NCBI GenBank assembly: GCA_017940445.1
Contig: JAGAYQ010000222.1
Location: forward strand, 1 to 17,533
Length of the DNA: 17,533 nt
Direction of reading: 5' to 3'
Origin: Pyramidobacter sp.
GTDB lineage: Bacteria > Synergistota > Synergistia > Synergistales > Dethiosulfovibrionaceae
Both the position numbers and the translations under genes were made by a program. How positions within the stretch are numbered: position 1 is the stretch's first letter; every line of letters starts with the position of its first letter. Below, in pieces: positions 14,094 to 17,533 of this stretch. Below the pieces are notes generated by a model, which had not been told where the DNA came from, did not search any database, and was given only the letters and a program-made list of their open reading frames with translations.

Positions 14094-14765
14094 ATGCAGT
14101 TTGAGGCGGCGCTGTTTGACCTTGACGGTACGCTGATCGACTCGAAGGGCGTGTGGGCGCGCATCGACGCCGAGTTTCTGCGCAAGCGCGGCATCGTCCC
14201 TCCCGACGATTACATGAAAGAGGTCAGTTCCAAGAAGTTCAGCGAAGCGGCCGTGTACACCATCGCGCGCTTCGGCCTGAACGACACGGTCGAAGGACTG
14301 TCGGCCGAGTGGCTGGAGATGGCCCGTGCGGAGTACGGCACGAACATCTTCCTCAAGCCCGGCGCCGGCGAATTTCTGCGCCAGATGAAACAGTGCGGCC
14401 TGAAGCTGGGCACCGTGTCCGGCCTGCCGCACGCGCTTTCAGACGCCGTGCTGGAGCACAACGGCGTGAGGACGCTGTTCGACGCGTTCACGAGCGCTGA
14501 CGATGCCGTCCGCGGCAAGGAGTATCCCGACGTGTACCTCCTGGCGGCCCGGCGGCTGGGCGTCGAACCTGAACGGTGCGTGGTGTTCGAGGACGTGACG
14601 GCCTGCGCCCTGAGCGCCCGCGAGGCGGGCATGACCGTGTGCGCGGTGTATGACGGCCAGAGCGATCCCGAATGGGAGGCGCTGACCCGCGCGGCGCACT
14701 TCAGCGCGCGCAGCTATGGCGAACTGCGCGAAACCGGTTGTTTTGGCATTGGCAAATTGCTATAA
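14094..14765 (+). CDS. HAD-superfamily hydrolase, beta-phosphoglucomutase/phosphatase-like (subfamily IA)
   Basis: A 223-residue cytoplasmic HAD enzyme. Motif I is FDLDGT (8-13) with nucleophile Asp9 and acid/base Asp11. An alpha-helical cap follows (about 18-85). Motif II is the TVSG turn, motif III lysine is in GKEYPDVY, and motif IV is the acidic pair in VVFEDV. The lineage includes small phosphosugar phosphatases and beta-phosphoglucomutases; the substrate cannot be assigned. ATG 14094 has AAGGGGGGAG 6 bases upstream. An in-frame start at 14064 overlaps the -10 and is rejected. The last codons contain the promoter of the following TRAP gene: the TAA stop (14763-14765) lies within its TATAAT. 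Confidence 0.85.
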   Translation: MQFEAALFDLDGTLIDSKGVWARIDAEFLRKRGIVPPDDYMKEVSSKKFSEAAVYTIARFGLNDTVEGLSAEWLEMARAEYGTNIFLKPGAGEFLRQMKQCGLKLGTVSGLPHALSDAVLEHNGVRTLFDAFTSADDAVRGKEYPDVYLLAARRLGVEPERCVVFEDVTACALSAREAGMTVCAVYDGQSDPEWEALTRAAHFSARSYGELRETGCFGIGKLL

Positions 14766-14766
14766 T
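14738..14766 (+). promoter_or_regulatory. Promoter of the TRAP binding-protein gene, embedded in the HAD 3' end
   Basis: TGC-TATAAT, with TATAAT at 14761-14766, is a perfect extended -10; TTGTTT at 14738-14743 is a partial -35 at 17 bases. It overlaps the final codons and stop of the HAD gene. Confidence 0.7.
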
Positions 14767-14775
14767 AAGCTGTTC

Positions 14776-14796
14776 CTGCCGGAATTGGTCCGGCAG
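14776..14796 (+). promoter_or_regulatory. Hairpin at the 5' end of the TRAP gene transcript
   Basis: CTGCCGGA (14776-14783) pairs perfectly with TCCGGCAG (14789-14796) around a 5-base loop, a few bases after the expected start of transcription. No T tract follows, so it is probably not a terminator. It may stabilise the mRNA 5' end. Confidence 0.5.
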
Positions 14797-14829
14797 TTCG
14801 TTGTGATCGTGCAAAGGAGAGGAAAACAC

Positions 14830-15828
14830 ATGAAAAAGTTCGCAGGTCTGTTTTTCGCGCTGGCTGTGATCGCCTCCACGGCGTTTGCGGCGGAGTATCC
14901 GAAGATGAACATCCGCCTCAGCCACAATCAGCCCATCGGCAGCCCCGAAGACATCGGCGCGCAGACGTTCAAGAAGCTGATGGAGGAGAAGTCGGGCGGG
15001 AACATCACCGTCGACGTCTTCCCTCAGATGCAGCTGGGCTCGATGCGCGAGCAGACGGAGATGGTGCAGATGGGCACGCTGGAAATGTCGGTGCAGCCCA
15101 CGTCAGTGCTCACGCCCTTCGTCGAGGAGCTGAGCGTGATCGACTTCCCGTTCCTCTGGGCCGACAGCGCCGAGCTGTACCGCATCATGGACGGTGAAGT
15201 GGGACAGAAGTTCTTCGCCTTCTGCCAGAAGAAGGGCTTCAAGACGCTGGGCCTGTGGGCTTCCGGCTTCAAGCAGCTCACCTCCACCGGCAAGCCGATC
15301 AACTCGCCCGACGATGTGAAGGGCATGAAGATCCGCGTCATGCCCAGCCCGCAGCTGGTCGAGCAGTACAAGTCGTGGGGCGCCAACCCCGTGCCGATCG
15401 AGTTTGCCGAGCTGTACAACTCGCTCCAGCAGAAGATCGTCGACGGCGAGGAGAATCCTCTTCAGACCATCGCGATGATCAAGCTGTACGAGGTTCAGGA
15501 CTATCTGACGCTGTCCAACCACGGCTTCCTCGGCTATCTGTTCATCGTCAGCAACCGCTGGTTCAAGAAGCAGAGCGACGACGTGCAGAAGCTGATCGTT
15601 GAATGCGAAGCGGCTGCCCGCACGGCCGAGCGCGAGGCGCAGGCTACGGGCGAGGCGAAGTTCCTCGATCAGATCAAACAGTCGAAGATCGCCATTTCCG
15701 AGCTGACGCCCGAGAACCGCGAGAAGTTCATCGCCGTCAGCCTGCCGCTGCACGAGAAGTTCGTCGAGGGCTCGGCGACCAAGGCCGGTCTGCTCAAGGC
15801 CGTGTACGACGCCAAGGCGGCAAAGTAA
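14830..15828 (+). CDS. TRAP transporter periplasmic substrate-binding protein (DctP family)
   Basis: A 332-residue secreted protein with signal peptide MKKFAGLFFALAVIASTAFA and cleavage near residue 20. The mature part has the DctP fold: SHNQPIGSPEDIGAQTF near the start, GMKIRVMPSP with Arg169 (the usual carboxylate-binding arginine) and VDGEENPLQTI (204-214). It should capture an organic acid in the periplasm and deliver it to a DctQ/DctM membrane pair. Neither membrane gene is present: a terminator and an insertion sequence follow directly. The start has AAAGGAGAGG 7 bases upstream and its own promoter. The partner genes may lie elsewhere or have been lost in the rearrangement to the right. 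The ligand is unknown. Confidence 0.94.
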   Translation: MKKFAGLFFALAVIASTAFAAEYPKMNIRLSHNQPIGSPEDIGAQTFKKLMEEKSGGNITVDVFPQMQLGSMREQTEMVQMGTLEMSVQPTSVLTPFVEELSVIDFPFLWADSAELYRIMDGEVGQKFFAFCQKKGFKTLGLWASGFKQLTSTGKPINSPDDVKGMKIRVMPSPQLVEQYKSWGANPVPIEFAELYNSLQQKIVDGEENPLQTIAMIKLYEVQDYLTLSNHGFLGYLFIVSNRWFKKQSDDVQKLIVECEAAARTAEREAQATGEAKFLDQIKQSKIAISELTPENREKFIAVSLPLHEKFVEGSATKAGLLKAVYDAKAAK

Positions 15829-15850
15829 GCGCTTATTCAAAGTGGAATAG

Positions 15851-15886
15851 AAAGGGGCGGCTCCGAAGCGTGCGCGCCCCTTTTTT
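15851..15886 (+). terminator. Rho-independent terminator after the TRAP gene
   Basis: AAAGGGGCG (15851-15859) pairs with CGCCCCTTT (15875-15883) and runs into six T. It lies 22 bases after the stop codon. Confidence 0.9.
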
Positions 15887-15904
15887 GGAATGCTGTTTTT
15901 TTAG

Positions 15905-17117
15905 GGAACCGCTGATTAATGTCCACAAAACGTAGAGAGTCTGTGACCTTCAAATAAAGAATTTGAAAGTCTAATGAAAAGACCACTTCAAGAGGCCTCT
16001 TTTGCCCCAAAATATCTCCTATCAGGTGCCTTGACCGTGGAATAGAGACAGTTATGCCTGTAAGGCAGTGAATTCTTCCGTTCGTCCGGCCCGAATGCAC
16101 ATGACAAGGTTTGCACAGCCAAACAGAACAAAGAATTTGTTCATGTTTTTGGCTATGCCTCGATATGTTGTCTTGCGGCAGCCAAAGTATTTCTTCACGA
16201 TCTGGAAAATGTGCTCAACTTTGCAACGCGTCGATGATTTACGCCGCTCCAGATATTCTTCAATGGCTTTACCCAGACCTGTTGCCTTCAAGCTGCTGGA
16301 ACGTTTGTTGATGCGAAAATCAACTTTTGAGAGGTGCTCGTCTTCTCTGATTTCGGGGCGTTTCTCGACGCCAAGATAGCCTGAATCCCCGTAGCCGACT
16401 TCATCGTCGTCCCGGATCAATGCGTGGGCTTGCGTAACGTCATGAACGTTTGCAGCAGTTCCTGTGATCGTATGGACATAGCCGCTGCCAGCATCAACGC
16501 CGGCATGGACTTTCATGCCGAAGTACCACTGATTGCCTTTCTTGGTCGAATGCATTTCCGGATCGCGTTCTCCTGTCTGGTTCTTTGTTGAACTTGGAGC
16601 ACTGATGAGAGTGGCATCTACAACGCTGCCTCCGTGCATGATCAAGCCGGCTTTGTCCAATCTGTTTCGTATATCGTCAAACAAAGCTTTGCCAAGTGTG
16701 TGTTCTTCCAGAAGGTGTCGGAAATGCAGCAATGTTGTTGCGTCCGGTACCTGCTGTTCGAGAAAGTTGATCCTTAGGAACGAACGCATGGCATGACTGT
16801 CGTAAACAGCGTCTTCTATGCCTTCATCAGACAAGCTGAACCAGTTCTGCATAAGGTACATGCGCAGCATCGTCTCAATACCAATAGGCGGGCGTCCGCG
16901 TTTGCCTGAAGGATAGTATGCCGCAATCATATTGACCCAATCAGCCCAGGGGATGATTTTATCCATTTGCTCAAGAAAGAGTTCTCTCTTGGTCTTTCTT
17001 CTGCGGTTTGTATATTCCATATCTCCGAAGCTGAGTTGAGGCATTTGATTTTCTCCTTATGAAGTAGTTTTTATCGTCTTTATTGTACCAGTTCTAAGGG
17101 ATTTAATCAGTGGCTCC
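15905..17117 (-). mobile_element. Complete IS5-group insertion sequence (about 1.2 kb)
   Basis: The ends read GGAACCGCTGATTAA (15905-15919) and, on the other strand from 17117, GGAGCCACTGATTAA: 13 of 15 terminal bases agree, and 15 of 20 when extended. One intact transposase fills the element. Length and single-gene layout fit the IS5 group of the IS5 family, which duplicates a 4-bp YTAR target. The flanking tetramers are TTAG (15901-15904) and TTAA (17118-17121). Both fit YTAR but they are not identical, so the two flanks may not derive from a single simple insertion. Base composition is lower in GC than the surrounding genes. Confidence 0.88.
16052..17044 (-). CDS. IS5-family (IS5-group) DDE transposase
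   Basis: A 330-residue transposase that cuts and rejoins the element's ends. The N-terminal domain shows GRPPIGIETMLRMYLMQNW (50-68) and LSDEGIEDAVYDS, followed by VPDATTLLHFRHLLEEH (99-115), as in IS5. The catalytic triad is Asp143 (VVDATLI), Asp220 (YGDSGYLG) and Glu277 (KVEHIF-x3-KKYFG). APSSTKN and HSTKKGNQWYFGMK are typical of the IS5 group. The frame is uninterrupted and of normal length, so it is probably functional. ATG 17044 has AAGGAG 8 bases upstream. A weak promoter, CTGATT, 17 bases, TACAAT, overlaps the right terminal repeat on the minus strand. Confidence 0.95.
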   Translation of the reverse strand: MPQLSFGDMEYTNRRRKTKRELFLEQMDKIIPWADWVNMIAAYYPSGKRGRPPIGIETMLRMYLMQNWFSLSDEGIEDAVYDSHAMRSFLRINFLEQQVPDATTLLHFRHLLEEHTLGKALFDDIRNRLDKAGLIMHGGSVVDATLISAPSSTKNQTGERDPEMHSTKKGNQWYFGMKVHAGVDAGSGYVHTITGTAANVHDVTQAHALIRDDDEVGYGDSGYLGVEKRPEIREDEHLSKVDFRINKRSSSLKATGLGKAIEEYLERRKSSTRCKVEHIFQIVKKYFGCRKTTYRGIAKNMNKFFVLFGCANLVMCIRAGRTEEFTALQA

Positions 17118-17350
17118 TTAATTTAAGTGCAACGATCATTGGCAAGTTTGTGATAAAGGTCCCTTCATTATTAGAGCAAGTTGAGATACTTAGGCTACTG
17201 GACGCACCTTTGAGCAAGGAATGTCGGGTACAATCAGCTGCTGAGCAGAGCCTTTTACATATTGCCTCCCTCAAACAATCCATCCTCGCCCGCGCCTTCC
17301 GCGGTGAGCTGGGTACAAACGACCCATCCGAACTTCCCGCGGCGCTGTAA
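17118..17350 (+). pseudogene. 3' remnant of a type I restriction-modification specificity gene (hsdS)
   Basis: The plus-strand frame is open from the right end of the insertion sequence to TAA at 17348-17350, encoding about 77 residues. VPSLLEQVEILRLLDAPL matches the segment after the second target-recognition domain of HsdS, which is commonly V-P-P-x-x-E-Q-x-x-I-V. LKQSILARAFRGELGTNDP matches the conserved C-terminal end of the second coiled coil. HsdS gives type I restriction enzymes their DNA target; full proteins are about 400 residues, so only the last fifth remains. A GTG at 17150 has no ribosome binding site. No 5' part is found on the other side of the element, and hsdR and hsdM are absent from the window. 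The remnant is very unlikely to be functional. Confidence 0.78.
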
Positions 17351-17433
17351 CGCTTTTCCCGTTTTTTCTTCGTGTCTTTGTGTCTTCGTGCCGGCTTTGA
17401 ATTTGCTTTGACCTCACAGCCCAAAAACAGCAA

Positions 17434-17477
17434 ACACCCCCGTCTGACGCTCGTTCATGAGCACCAGACGGGGGTGT
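17434..17477 (-). terminator. Strong terminator of the minus-strand gene at the right edge
   Basis: ACACCCCCGTCTG (17434-17446) pairs with CAGACGGGGGTGT (17465-17477), with an inner GCTC/GAGC stem after a short mismatch. On the minus strand it is followed by TTTGCTGTTTTT. It lies 12 bases after the stop codon of the gene entering from the right. Confidence 0.85.
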
Positions 17478-17489
17478 ATTGTGCTGCGG

Positions 17490-17533
17490 TTATGCCTTTT
17501 TCATGAGGTCCTTGCCGGCGTTCCAGGCCTGGC
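17490..17533 (-). CDS. C-terminal end of an unidentified minus-strand gene
   Basis: The frame ending in TAA at 17492-17490 reads AWNAGKDLMKKA at its C-terminus and stays open to the window edge. A strong terminator directly follows, which supports a real gene. Too little is present to name a product. Confidence 0.5.
   Translation of the reverse strand, partial: QAWNAGKDLMKKA

Overview
The window is a GC-rich (roughly 60%), gene-dense bacterial chromosome segment with strong AAGGAGG-type ribosome binding sites and recognisable sigma-70-like promoters. The mix of MgtE transporters, an OFA-type MFS carrier, a GntP permease with glycerate 2-kinase, a TRAP binding protein, two MBL-fold proteins and a poly-gamma-glutamate-system protein fits an anaerobic, organic-acid-using organism. 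A Synergistetes genus such as Pyramidobacter or Jonquetella is my best guess, but this rests on gene content only.

Left part (1-3101): a minus-strand pair encodes a zinc-type macrodomain ADP-ribosyl hydrolase and a class M sirtuin (SirTM), the latter cut by the left edge. This is the layout of the lipoate-linked reversible ADP-ribosylation operons. An AT-rich gap follows. Then comes a HigA-like antitoxin-type regulator without a partner toxin, driven by a perfect consensus promoter and a folded leader, and then an Rrf2-family regulator with three cysteines.

Middle (3102-8470): two tandem mgtE genes, a divergent pair of paralogues, follow a roughly 190-nt leader that carries a possible 23-codon peptide and an element complementary to the mgtE ribosome binding site. 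An OFA-type MFS carrier closes this cluster at a terminator. A secreted PgsW-like protein then stands alone between two terminators.

Right-centre (8471-12378): an MBL-fold hydrolase is followed by a 192-bp AT-rich element with long imperfect inverted ends (MITE-like). Next is a two-gene D-glycerate operon: a GntP permease imports the acid and an MOFRL-type glycerate 2-kinase phosphorylates it.

Right part (12379-17533): a second MBL protein and a flavodoxin-fold reductase form a minus-strand operon. It diverges from a HAD phosphatase gene, and both sides use extended -10 promoters. A TRAP-type periplasmic binding protein follows without membrane partners and ends at a strong terminator. Immediately afterwards lies a complete IS5-group insertion sequence. 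Its right end abuts the 3' remnant of a type I restriction specificity gene (hsdS). The 5' part of hsdS is absent and the flanking 4-bp sites do not match, which points to an IS-associated deletion or recombination. The window ends with a strong terminator and the last codons of a minus-strand gene.
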